A stretch of 64,000 nt of DNA, taken from contig JACJXC010000007.1 of the NCBI GenBank assembly GCA_020636835.1, positions 281,229 to 345,228 of the forward strand. The letters run 5' to 3'. The notes beneath the pieces were generated by a model. That model was not told the origin of the DNA. It saw only the letters and a list, made by a program, of their open reading frames with translations, and did no database searches. Of the stretch, positions 53,443 to 62,142 are shown piece by piece (position 1 is the stretch's first letter; the number at the start of each line of letters is the position of its first letter). Source of the DNA: Bacteroidales bacterium. GTDB taxonomy: Bacteria; Bacteroidota; Bacteroidia; Bacteroidales; Tenuifilaceae. The position numbers were made by a program, and so were the translations under genes.

Positions 53443-54735
53443 TTAATAGTTCACCATATTCTCGGCCATTGTGTCTTTATTAGGGTTGAAATAGCCAAAG
53501 TAAACATGCGGGAACTCTTCTTTAATCCGTTTCATTACCTGTTGCACTCCTAGGCAATTTTCGCCATACCCAGCATACTCGATCCTACTGAAAAGCCAAT
53601 CGGGATCGATGTTGAAATTTCGCCACTGAATCATATTCAAACGGGTACTCCCAATTAGAGCCCTAAGGGCATCTAACTCCTGAGGTGTGTCCGTTAATCC
53701 GGGCATTACAAAGTAGTTAATCGAGGCCCATTTCCCATGTTTCCTAGCAATTTTCAGAGACTCCATTGAGTCGGCCTGAGTAAAATCAACAGGACGGATA
53801 TACAGGTTATACCATTTTTCCTGAGCAGAATTCATGCTAACCCGAATGCTATCCAAACCCGCATCGAATAATTTATCCACGGCATCGGGCTTACTCCCAT
53901 TCGTATTGAGGTTTATAATTCCCTTGTCGGTTTTTGCGCGAATGGCTTTAATGGAATCGCGCAGCAACTCCCACTGCATTAAAGGCTCTCCCTCGCAGCC
54001 CTGTCCAAAACTAATAATGGCATTGGGTGCATTCTCCAAATGGGGAACGGTAAACTGAACAATCTCATCAACAGTAGGAACAATAGTAAGTCGATGTTGG
54101 GTTTCGGGCACAGGCGACTCCTTGCTATCCTGCTTCGAAATACAGCCCACACAACGGGCATTACAGGTGGGCGATGTTGGAACAGGAGCCTCCCAGCGAT
54201 CCATAGCAAAGTTGCGAGCCGCTGGACAATAGTAAACAAAAGCGCAATTCTCGATAATATGCCGAACCAAACGGTTATCCGGAAATTTTTTGAGAATCTC
54301 TTTTCCCCTTTTAATAATCACTTTCTGGTTAAAATGCTCACAATCCTGACGGGTGTCGGAATCGATGCGAACAGCGGGGACATAAAACTTTCCCTTATAC
54401 CACCCCACTGCAGTGTACGCATATAGCGGAAGCACAGGGGCATCGGGAGAATTCTGCCATGCAGCAATAGACAGCTGAGTATTGGCAGGGGCTATAAAAG
54501 CCGCACTGGCAAAGCCATCGGGGGAAGCTACCAAATCGCCATTCCTATTATACCCGAGTGTATGACGCCCGGGCAGTTCAAAAAGATCACTGCCTTCCGG
54601 CAGGGGAATCATCTCGTCCAAGTATAGTGGGTAAAAATTCTGACCCGACCGGCCAGCCGCAAAGAGCTGCGTATCCTCAAAAATATTGCCTTGCCCATCG
54701 CTGTATACGGCGTAGGGCTGAATTCGTTTTTGCAT
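53443..54735 (-). CDS. Radical SAM protein with a distinct N-terminal domain
   Basis: The 430-residue protein has a 180-residue N-terminal domain with no motif I recognise, then the radical SAM core. The cluster cysteines are Cys191, Cys195 and Cys198 (TCNARCVGC), followed by ISFGQGCEGEP, GIINLNTNGS, SIRVSMNSAQ and YFVMPGLTD. Two further cysteines, Cys164 and Cys170 (ENCAFVYYC), lie just before the core and may hold another cluster or metal. The ISFGQGCEGEPL segment and the asymmetric N-terminus resemble an uncharacterised group found in anaerobes. No substrate peptide or partner gene is adjacent. Confidence 0.85.
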   Translation of the reverse strand: MQKRIQPYAVYSDGQGNIFEDTQLFAAGRSGQNFYPLYLDEMIPLPEGSDLFELPGRHTLGYNRNGDLVASPDGFASAAFIAPANTQLSIAAWQNSPDAPVLPLYAYTAVGWYKGKFYVPAVRIDSDTRQDCEHFNQKVIIKRGKEILKKFPDNRLVRHIIENCAFVYYCPAARNFAMDRWEAPVPTSPTCNARCVGCISKQDSKESPVPETQHRLTIVPTVDEIVQFTVPHLENAPNAIISFGQGCEGEPLMQWELLRDSIKAIRAKTDKGIINLNTNGSKPDAVDKLFDAGLDSIRVSMNSAQEKWYNLYIRPVDFTQADSMESLKIARKHGKWASINYFVMPGLTDTPQELDALRALIGSTRLNMIQWRNFNIDPDWLFSRIEYAGYGENCLGVQQVMKRIKEEFPHVYFGYFNPNKDTMAENMVNY

Positions 54736-54779
54736 TTTACAAAGGGGTTAATACCGGGTAAAGGTAATAATTAGGCGGG

Positions 54780-57700
54780 TTAATGAAAAATGATACTGCT
54801 ATTTATCCACTTATCGATGGCCTGGAATAAATCGTTCGGTTTAATTGGTTTAGTAAGGTAATCGTTACAACCCGCAGCCAGAGACTCTTCTCTATCCTCG
54901 GATAGCGCAAATGCAGTTTGGGCCAGTATTACCACACCCGTGTTGAACTGCCTAATTCTTCGGGTTGCCTCCAATCCACTAATATCAGGCATCCGAATAT
55001 CCATGAGGATTAAATCGATGTCGGAATTGTCGTGCACCAATTGAACAGCCAACTCCCCGCTATCGGCAAAAAACATCTCCTCAGCCAACGGCTCCAGTAA
55101 ACTCTGAAGGTAAAGTGTGGACAATTTATCGTCCTCCACAATCATAATCTTCAAGTGGTTGTGCTTCACAACAACCTCAACCTCTTTTTCAGATTCGGGT
55201 TCAAGTTTTTTCTTCTTAGGCGGTTTATTCAATGGCAGCGTAAAGTAAAATGTTGTACCAACATTCTCCTCCGAATCGAAATTAATTTTTCCACCCAGCA
55301 ATTCAACATACGACTTAGTAATGGCAAGACCCAGTCCTGCACCTTCGTAGGGTCGGGTAAGCGAAATATCGCCCTGTACAAAACGCTCAAAAATGCGACT
55401 CTGCATTTTTGGAGCAATACCCATACCTGTATCCGACACATAAAACTCCACAGAATCCTGTCCCATAGAGAATCCGTAATCGATAGTACCCTTAGAGGTG
55501 AACTTTATGGCATTTTTGATTAGGTTGGTTACAATGGAAATAAACTTCTGCTTATCGGTAAGCAACAATAAATCGGGCAACTCCTCCCCTCCTTGCAGCA
55601 ATAAACAAATCCCCTTTAGCTCCGCCTCGCGCTTAAAGAAATAGTATTGCGACATAAGCTCGGCCGATATGTTAACCTGCGATACAGATGCAGTTAGCTG
55701 TCCTGCCTCAATTTTCGAAATATCTATCAGATTGTTAATCAGATCGAGTAAACGCTGTCCACTCTGCTTAATAATCTCAACATACGTTTCGCGTTCCTCT
55801 TCGGTCAGTGCGGGCTTTTTAAGTAGTTCGGCAAATCCAATGATACCGTTCATGGGCGTACGAATTTCATGACTCATATTGGCCAGGAAGGCAGACTTAA
55901 GCCGATCGTTCTCCTCGGCCTTTTCGCGCGCCATAATCAACTCCTTATTAATTGCCCGTATTCGATCGTTACTCTCGGTAAGTTCCTCGTTTATTGCCTG
56001 GTACTCCTCATTTTGCTCCTTCAACCGCATATCGCGCTCATAAATAGCCAGTTCATTTTTCTTACGCTCAGTAATATCCTCGCAAACAGCAACCGTTCGA
56101 ATGGGAATCCCAGCAGCATCCCTAACAAATGCAGCATTCAGCCTAACCCAGATGGTACTACCATCCTTACGGATATAGCGTTTCTCGCTATTATAGGTAG
56201 ATGTTTTACCCTCCAATGCGGCCTTAAACAGCTCCATATCCCACTCCCTATCGTCGGGATGGGTTAAATCGACAAACGAAAGTTGAAGCAGATCTGCCAT
56301 GGAGTAACCCGTAATTTTGCAGTACGTTTCGTTGCATCGGAGCAGCATCCCATCGTTAGGGTTTGCCTGCACGATGCCCACCGATGCCACCTCAAAGAAT
56401 TTTCGCAACTGTTCGTCGCTCTCGCGGCGTGCTTCCGAGGTCTTTTTAAGCTCCGTGATGTCCTCCTGAATTGCGATAAAATATTTAATCTCCCCCTTAT
56501 CGTTTTTAATTGGCGATATAAGAGTGGACTCCCAGTAAATTTTCCCCGTCTTACTTTTATTCTGAATTACACCCTTCCAATCGTTCCCGTTCTGAATGGT
56601 AGTCCACAGATTATTAAAGAACTCCTCGTCGTGATACCCCGAATTGAGGATTCTGGGGTTTCTACCAATAACCTCTTTGAACGGGTACCCCGAAACCTCA
56701 ACAAACCGTGGATTAACATACTCAATACATCCCTTGGTGTCGGTTATAATAACAACAACCGGACTCTGCTCGATACCCTTCTTTAGTTTTTGAAGAGTTT
56801 CCTCAATTTGCCTTTTGCGGGTGATGTCGGAGAAGATTGTGGCAAACTGCCCTTTTTGAGGGCTAAAGGCCCAAACATCGTAGTACCGCCCCAACTCCGA
56901 CGAGTAGTTCTCGTACCGAATGGGCTCGCCGGTTAACGCAACCTTACCATAAATATCGATCCAGTACTGCTCAGTATCGGGCATGAGCTCACGAATGGAG
57001 TTCCCAATGGCAATATTGGCCTTTAAGCCTGTTAGCAGTTCAAAAGCGTCGTTCACATCAAGGAAACGGTAATCGACTGGAATTCCGGTATCGTCGAGAA
57101 TTATCTCATGAAGCGCAAAACCCTGCGTCATGTTATTGAAAAGCATCCGGTACTTCTCCTCACTATGCCTCAATGTCGCCTCGTTTTGTTTTTGCTCAGT
57201 AATATTCTGTGTTACACCAAAAATGTAATCAGGTTTTCCATCGGTAGAAAATAGGTGGCCAAAAGAATGGAGCCAAAGTGTTTCGCCCGAAGGAGTAATC
57301 ACCCGAAACGTATTATCGTACGGAGCATTCCCCTCGATGGCACGTACAGAGCACTCAATAAAATGACGCCTATCGTCGGGATGAACTGTGGTAATAAGCT
57401 TACGCACCGATTCCTTACACGAATCGAGAGAGAATCCCAATAACTCGCGTTCGCCTCCGTACCAACACAACTTCCTTGTATTTATATGATAATACCAATA
57501 GCCCATTTTAGCCACTCGGAGTGCCAAATTGAGGCGAGCCTCGCTCTCCTTAAGGCTCTGGCTCATAACCATCCGCTCGGTAATATCGATATGGGTTCCA
57601 ACCATGCGGATGGATAACCCAGCTTTGTTTCGCGAAACGCTTCGCCCCCGCGATAGTATCCACTTCCACGTTCCATCCTTAGCCCTTAGCCTGAACTCGG

Positions 57701-59348
57701 TTTCGAACCGATCGGATTCCCCCTTAATACAGCGCTTAATAGTTCCGATAGCCGAATCCCGATCGTCGGGATGGAGTAATTCCATCCACGATCGGCTCGA
57801 CCCCGACAAACTATCGGCCGAATAGCCTAGCATTGCGTAGTAGGCCGGACTGAAATAAGCGTTATCGGTTTTCACATTCCAATCCCACAACCCGTCGTTG
57901 GTAGACTCCATGATTAGCTGGAACCGCTCGTCGCTTTCCTTGATCCTCCGAGCCGACTCAATCTCCATGGATCTATCGCGGAGCACCAAAACAACGCCCT
58001 GAATCTCATCCCTATCATTGAAAATAGGGGCAGCAGTAGTTGAAATGGGAATCTCGAGGCCATAGCGGTTGATTAGCAGAATTTGATCCGACAGCCCTAC
58101 CACGTTACGGCTTTTTAATGCGGCAAGAACAGGGTTATCCTCTGCAACCTTGGTAACCCGGTGTACAATCCGAAAAACAGCGGCTATCGATTTGCCAAAA
58201 GCATCACTCTCCCTATATCCAGACACCCTAACCGCCTCGAAGTTCATATTGGTAACAATACCATTGGTATCGGTTATAATAACCCCATCGCCAATGCTAT
58301 AAAATATGGTTTGGAATTCCTTGTAGTAATTGGACAGCTTGCGCTCGCGGGCTATTACCCGTAAGAACTCGCTGCGTTTAATAAAGAAATTATACGTAAT
58401 TAAAGCGATAGTAACAAGAGCCATGAAAAGCAATGGCAAAAGAATGATGGCAATCACATTAGTTGCCATGAGTTCTCGAATGCCACGGCTATCTATCACC
58501 TTAACAAACTTCCACGAAGTAGCCGGTATATGCATAGCAAATAAATACTGCGTATGCCCCTCGGAATTTTTTGCTTTAGTAAATTTCCCAGGATGATAAA
58601 TGGCATCAACTATATAATCATTAATAACAGCAGAATTTGAAGCCCCTCCACACCACGCTGAATTCAAAAACACGACTGACTCTCCATCATACCGAACTAC
58701 GTAGTTGAGTGTATTCTCAATCGGCTTAGGCCATTCCTCAACAATTGGATAAAGGGACTGATAAGCATTTACTCTATAAAGAATTATAGCCAATACCGAA
58801 TCGGATTTGTCCATGAGGGGTGAGATGTAATCGATATGCATTGTTTTATGGGTAGCACATTCATAAAAATCAGTAAAAAAAACCTGTTTGTCGTGAACGG
58901 CATTTTTAATTAGCATTTTAGTGGTGGCCCCGAGACGATGCAAAGTATCGCCGGTAGAGATTAGGACATTTCCTGCACAATCAGTAATTAAAATTGAGGT
59001 GTATATTCTATTTATATTTATAAGATTAAGCCTTTTAACAATATCGACTTTCAACCCCTCCCGCTCCCGATCTAATAGCCAACTGCTCACAGCCCCAGCA
59101 AAGAACGGGCTTTGCGAAAACATTTGTGCATCGGCCAACCGTGCCTGATGCCACTCGGTGAACTGCCGCACTTTTATGGAAACAATATCCTCAACGTTGT
59201 GCTGAAGCTTTTGCAATGCCAAATCTTTTTGGGCATTATAAAACGACAATGCACCAAAAACACTAAACGCTGCAAGACAAATCCAAACCACAAGCAATTG
59301 GTACCTGAGGGAGAATGATGTTCTCTTTTTTGAAGAAAATCGTTTCAT
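54780..59348 (-). CDS. Membrane hybrid histidine kinase with a periplasmic sensor, six PAS domains and a receiver
   Basis: The 1522-residue kinase has TM1 (about 17-37), a periplasmic dCache-like sensor region (about 38-290) and TM2 (about 298-322). Six PAS domains follow, the first at about 340-460 and the last ending near 1110, with typical links such as ESDERFQLIMES and HSEEKYRMLFNN. Then come a coiled coil, HisKA with His1160 in NMSHEIRTPMNG, HATPase (NLIKNAIKFTSKG, DTGMGIAP, GAGLGLAI) and a receiver with Asp1450 in DLILMDIRMP. A receiver protein and a STAS-like protein are encoded just upstream in the same direction and may be partners. The upstream Met at 59369 is seven codons earlier; 59348 gives the more usual basic N-terminus. 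Confidence 0.93.
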   Translation of the reverse strand: MKRFSSKKRTSFSLRYQLLVVWICLAAFSVFGALSFYNAQKDLALQKLQHNVEDIVSIKVRQFTEWHQARLADAQMFSQSPFFAGAVSSWLLDREREGLKVDIVKRLNLININRIYTSILITDCAGNVLISTGDTLHRLGATTKMLIKNAVHDKQVFFTDFYECATHKTMHIDYISPLMDKSDSVLAIILYRVNAYQSLYPIVEEWPKPIENTLNYVVRYDGESVVFLNSAWCGGASNSAVINDYIVDAIYHPGKFTKAKNSEGHTQYLFAMHIPATSWKFVKVIDSRGIRELMATNVIAIILLPLLFMALVTIALITYNFFIKRSEFLRVIARERKLSNYYKEFQTIFYSIGDGVIITDTNGIVTNMNFEAVRVSGYRESDAFGKSIAAVFRIVHRVTKVAEDNPVLAALKSRNVVGLSDQILLINRYGLEIPISTTAAPIFNDRDEIQGVVLVLRDRSMEIESARRIKESDERFQLIMESTNDGLWDWNVKTDNAYFSPAYYAMLGYSADSLSGSSRSWMELLHPDDRDSAIGTIKRCIKGESDRFETEFRLRAKDGTWKWILSRGRSVSRNKAGLSIRMVGTHIDITERMVMSQSLKESEARLNLALRVAKMGYWYYHINTRKLCWYGGERELLGFSLDSCKESVRKLITTVHPDDRRHFIECSVRAIEGNAPYDNTFRVITPSGETLWLHSFGHLFSTDGKPDYIFGVTQNITEQKQNEATLRHSEEKYRMLFNNMTQGFALHEIILDDTGIPVDYRFLDVNDAFELLTGLKANIAIGNSIRELMPDTEQYWIDIYGKVALTGEPIRYENYSSELGRYYDVWAFSPQKGQFATIFSDITRKRQIEETLQKLKKGIEQSPVVVIITDTKGCIEYVNPRFVEVSGYPFKEVIGRNPRILNSGYHDEEFFNNLWTTIQNGNDWKGVIQNKSKTGKIYWESTLISPIKNDKGEIKYFIAIQEDITELKKTSEARRESDEQLRKFFEVASVGIVQANPNDGMLLRCNETYCKITGYSMADLLQLSFVDLTHPDDREWDMELFKAALEGKTSTYNSEKRYIRKDGSTIWVRLNAAFVRDAAGIPIRTVAVCEDITERKKNELAIYERDMRLKEQNEEYQAINEELTESNDRIRAINKELIMAREKAEENDRLKSAFLANMSHEIRTPMNGIIGFAELLKKPALTEEERETYVEIIKQSGQRLLDLINNLIDISKIEAGQLTASVSQVNISAELMSQYYFFKREAELKGICLLLQGGEELPDLLLLTDKQKFISIVTNLIKNAIKFTSKGTIDYGFSMGQDSVEFYVSDTGMGIAPKMQSRIFERFVQGDISLTRPYEGAGLGLAITKSYVELLGGKINFDSEENVGTTFYFTLPLNKPPKKKKLEPESEKEVEVVVKHNHLKIMIVEDDKLSTLYLQSLLEPLAEEMFFADSGELAVQLVHDNSDIDLILMDIRMPDISGLEATRRIRQFNTGVVILAQTAFALSEDREESLAAGCNDYLTKPIKPNDLFQAIDKWINSSIIFH

Positions 59349-59418
59349 TTCAATTCTAGTATAACACAATTCTCATTTTATTCATACTGAAAACTAGCGC
59401 ACACCGGGCACACACACA

Positions 59419-59784
59419 TTATAACGTGGAAAGAGCATTGAGCTGAAGTTTGAGCGTGGAAAAATTGAACGGTTTGGCAATAACCATACATGCCCCAAAC
59501 TCCTTGGCCATTAGCAGCAAATCCGATGCGCAAAAATAGCCACCGCCCGAAATAGCGATAATTTTAGTGGTAGGATGGGTAGCCTTAACGTACTGAATAA
59601 CCTCGAGCCCATCCATCTCGGGCATAATAATGTCGGTAATCAGAACATCGAACGGATTCAGATTCTCAATGTTCAATGCGTCGGTTGGACTATTAGTAAC
59701 AGTAACCTCGTGCCCCTCCTCCTCTATCATCTCTTTCAACGATAGCGAATAATCAACGTCGTCGTCAAGTATTAATACTCGCAT
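59419..59784 (-). CDS. Stand-alone response regulator receiver protein
   Basis: The 121-residue CheY-like protein consists of a receiver domain only: acidic pocket LDDDVDYS (about 7-14), phospho-acceptor Asp51 in LITDIIMPEMDG, Thr/Ser and Lys in IAISGGG and VIAKPF. With no output domain it would act by protein contact. It lies 70 bases upstream of the large hybrid kinase on the same strand, so a phosphorelay between the two is plausible. Confidence 0.9.
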   Translation of the reverse strand: MRVLILDDDVDYSLSLKEMIEEEGHEVTVTNSPTDALNIENLNPFDVLITDIIMPEMDGLEVIQYVKATHPTTKIIAISGGGYFCASDLLLMAKEFGACMVIAKPFNFSTLKLQLNALSTL

Positions 59785-59967
59785 GCTGTTCGTATTTATA
59801 AAGTTGAAAGCATCCCATAAATAACATCAGTCAGGTTTAGGAAAAAATTCAAGCCGAAGTAACCCCATGCGGCAGAACTCACGGCTTAACCTGTAAGACT
59901 GCATAATTGAGCCTCACCTTTGTAAGGCAACAAATAGGGAAATGGCAAAAAGCCACTTCCCCCATCA

Positions 59968-60354
59968 TCATTCAACTCCTTCCCTCACCCATTTAATAGC
60001 CTTTGCAATAGGATCCTGCGATGCTGAAGCATCGATATACCTTTCGGTATTAAGAATCCCCGACATGGAGGCAATTGCTTTGAACTGGCCGCAAAGCTCT
60101 GAGTTACTAAGAATAACAGCCGACCGAAGCATCCCCTTATCGCGGTACAACTTTTGTCCACTTTTCATTATTGCAGAAGCCTCGGGTTCCAAGGGTTTCA
60201 GGTTCTTCATATCAATTATCACTCCAAAGGAGTTAGCCGACTCATTGGCCAACTTCAACTTCGACTCATCGTACCACTGTTTCATTTCCTGAGCATTCAC
60301 TACTCCGGAAAAAATTATCACATAACCCGATGTTTTTTTTTCGATCCTGTACAT
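59968..60354 (-). CDS. STAS/SpoIIAA-like protein
   Basis: The 128-residue protein has an alternating beta/alpha pattern: a two-strand start (YRIEKKTSGYVIIFSGVVN), then FGVIIDMKNLKPLEPEASAIM where the STAS family has its conserved strand and loop, then RSAVILSNSELCGQFKAIA. It fits a STAS-like fold of the kind used in anti-sigma antagonists and signalling scaffolds, but no phospho-serine motif DSSG is present. The assignment rests on pattern only. An IS element ends 22 bases upstream of its start codon and must have removed or replaced its promoter. Confidence 0.55.
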   Translation of the reverse strand: MYRIEKKTSGYVIIFSGVVNAQEMKQWYDESKLKLANESANSFGVIIDMKNLKPLEPEASAIMKSGQKLYRDKGMLRSAVILSNSELCGQFKAIASMSGILNTERYIDASASQDPIAKAIKWVREGVE

Positions 60355-60376
60355 GGCGCAACGAATTTTAGGTTAA

Positions 60377-61432
60377 TATGCGAATTAAGGGTTAAAGAAT
60401 TAGGAAGATATAAGCTGCCGCTAACCTTCCAAACACGTAGACCATCAGTCCCTTAGTGGACCGCACCCTGGATGCTCTTTGAATATCTGTTTTTTCTATC
60501 AGCCAGTTGAATAACGATTCTATGGGTTGCCTGACTTTTGATACCGCTGTGGAGAACAGCTCGTTTGCGGCTTTGTCCCTCATCCTTGTCTGTTCATCCT
60601 GCCCTTTAACCGCCTTTACCGGGGTTAGCATCAGTGCGTTCTTTCCCGCTCTGTTTTGTGCAAAGTACTCATTGTCATGGTATATCTTATCCCCATAAAA
60701 CGTTCTATTTTCAATATCCCCCCAGGCCTGCTTAAAAAGGTTCAGGTCGTTTTCCGAAGCAGGGGTGAGCTGAAACTGCTCAGGGAAGGGCAAGCGGTTT
60801 GGGCGTTGAAAGGCAAGCGCATGCAGCTTAAGGCCATAGTAATAAATGCCTTTGGTGGAGCAGTAACCCTTGTCAGTAATCTCTTTGGCCACTTTACCTT
60901 CACGTTTCCCTGAGCAGGTGATAATGGGCATAGAGTCCAGTAAGCTGGTATCGCACAGACAGTCCATGGGCGTATACCTTTCAATTGTTTGGGCGGCAAG
61001 CAGCTTGAAAGCTTCACCCAACCGGTTGATCCTCATGTTGAAGGCCTCGTATGAGGGCAGTAGGGGGAACCACGATCGGAGATGGTCGCTGGCAAATTCA
61101 TGGATTTGTTTAACTTTAAAGCGTTGTTCAACGTGCATAGAATACAGATAAATTGTCATTACCTCCTCGTCGGTAAATGCCGGCGTGGAATTATTGCTGA
61201 ACCGTTGGCAAGAGTATTTTAACTCTTGCCTGTACATGTCGCTAATATACAGATATATAGCGATCAATTTGAGCTCTTTTACCTTAGGAATCATGCTGGA
61301 AGGCGTAGTGTGGTTACTTGCCTTAAAGTACTGATTTCTAAGGTTTTGTACAAATATTTTAATCACAAATTACTGACATTCAGTAATTTAATTGTTAATA
61401 ACTTTATGATTTTTCAACTCTTAATTCGCATA
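60377..61432 (-). mobile_element. Complete IS982-type insertion sequence
   Basis: The 1056-bp element is bounded by inverted repeats. The left begins tatgcgaattaagggttaaa; the right, read inward, begins tatgcgaattaagagttgaa, with two differences in 20. It holds one intact transposase gene. No clear target duplication is visible in the flanks (ggttaa on one side, aaatac on the other). It sits in a short divergent intergenic space, 22 bases from one start codon and 35 from the other. Confidence 0.88.
60392..61366 (-). CDS. IS982-family transposase
   Basis: The 324-residue transposase has the IS982 type of DDE domain: first Asp in CDTSLLDSMPI (about 140), GYCSTKGIYYYGLKLHAL, second Asp in TFYGDKIYHDNEYF (about 222) and Glu in VRQPIESLFNWLIEK (about 288). 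The length is usual for the family and there is no frameshift, so the element may be active. The stop codon lies within 20 bases of one end of the element. It must act on the inverted repeats at 60377 and 61432. Confidence 0.92.
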   Translation of the reverse strand: MIKIFVQNLRNQYFKASNHTTPSSMIPKVKELKLIAIYLYISDMYRQELKYSCQRFSNNSTPAFTDEEVMTIYLYSMHVEQRFKVKQIHEFASDHLRSWFPLLPSYEAFNMRINRLGEAFKLLAAQTIERYTPMDCLCDTSLLDSMPIITCSGKREGKVAKEITDKGYCSTKGIYYYGLKLHALAFQRPNRLPFPEQFQLTPASENDLNLFKQAWGDIENRTFYGDKIYHDNEYFAQNRAGKNALMLTPVKAVKGQDEQTRMRDKAANELFSTAVSKVRQPIESLFNWLIEKTDIQRASRVRSTKGLMVYVFGRLAAAYIFLIL

Positions 61433-61467
61433 AAATACTTATCTTCACAAAAACAATACAACTAAAC

Positions 61468-62061
61468 ATGGAGATACTCAACTTCAACTTATGGTGGGAG
61501 GGTTTATCCACCCTATCGAAAGTTTACTGGATGATTGCAATACCCGCCTCCGCAATCTTCCTAATTCAAATTGTGATGACGTTTGTGGGCGCCGACTCCG
61601 ATGGACATTTAGATGCCACGGGCGATGCCGATGCAAGCATTGATGGCGATGCAGGAATTGGATTTCAACTCATCAGCCTAAAAAATCTCATTGGGTTCTT
61701 CACCATTTTTGGATGGAGCGGAATTGCCTGTATCGACTCAGGACTATCAACCCCAATAACCATAGTAATCTCGTTCTTTAGCGGATTGCTGATGATGGTT
61801 ATAATGGCAACCATCTTTTACTTCATGGGAAAACTGGTTGAGTCGGGGAATGTAGTAATGGCCTCGGCAGTTGGAAAAACCGGAACGGTTTATCTTGTTA
61901 TTCCGGCCAACCGCAGAGCAGCTGGGAAAATTCAATTTCAGCATCAAGGGTTCAGAACTATCGATGCAATGACCGATGAAGCCGAGGATATACCTACTGG
62001 TGCTGTAATACAGGTTACCGCTATAATTAATGATGATTTGGTGCTAGTAAAGAAAGTGTAG
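61468..62061 (+). CDS. NfeD/YqiJ-like membrane protein
   Basis: The 197-residue protein has membrane helices at about 18-42, 68-85 and 92-117, an acidic loop rich in Asp and Gly (about 44-62), and a C-terminal OB-like beta domain (about 125-197, KTGTVYLVIPANRRAAGKI). This is the NfeD/YqiJ arrangement, which normally accompanies a flotillin-type SPFH protein; the next gene is exactly that. The two are thought to organise membrane microdomains. Its promoter region has been cut by the IS982 element 35 bases upstream, so expression may depend on the element. Confidence 0.78.
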   Translation: MEILNFNLWWEGLSTLSKVYWMIAIPASAIFLIQIVMTFVGADSDGHLDATGDADASIDGDAGIGFQLISLKNLIGFFTIFGWSGIACIDSGLSTPITIVISFFSGLLMMVIMATIFYFMGKLVESGNVVMASAVGKTGTVYLVIPANRRAAGKIQFQHQGFRTIDAMTDEAEDIPTGAVIQVTAIINDDLVLVKKV

Positions 62062-62069
62062 ATAATAAA

Positions 62070-62094
62070 GTCATGCTGAACTTGTTTCAGCATC
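62070..62094. repeat. Solo copy of the dispersed hairpin repeat
   Basis: gtcatgctgaacttgtttcag... contains the short hairpin atgctgaa/ttcagcat. It is related to the arms at 45590-45659 and 44366-44442. It lies between the NfeD-like and flotillin genes and is probably carried on their shared RNA. Confidence 0.6.
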
Positions 62095-62142
62095 TCAAGC
62101 ATTTCTCAATTATTTCTATAAAAAATCCTAAAATATCTAAAT

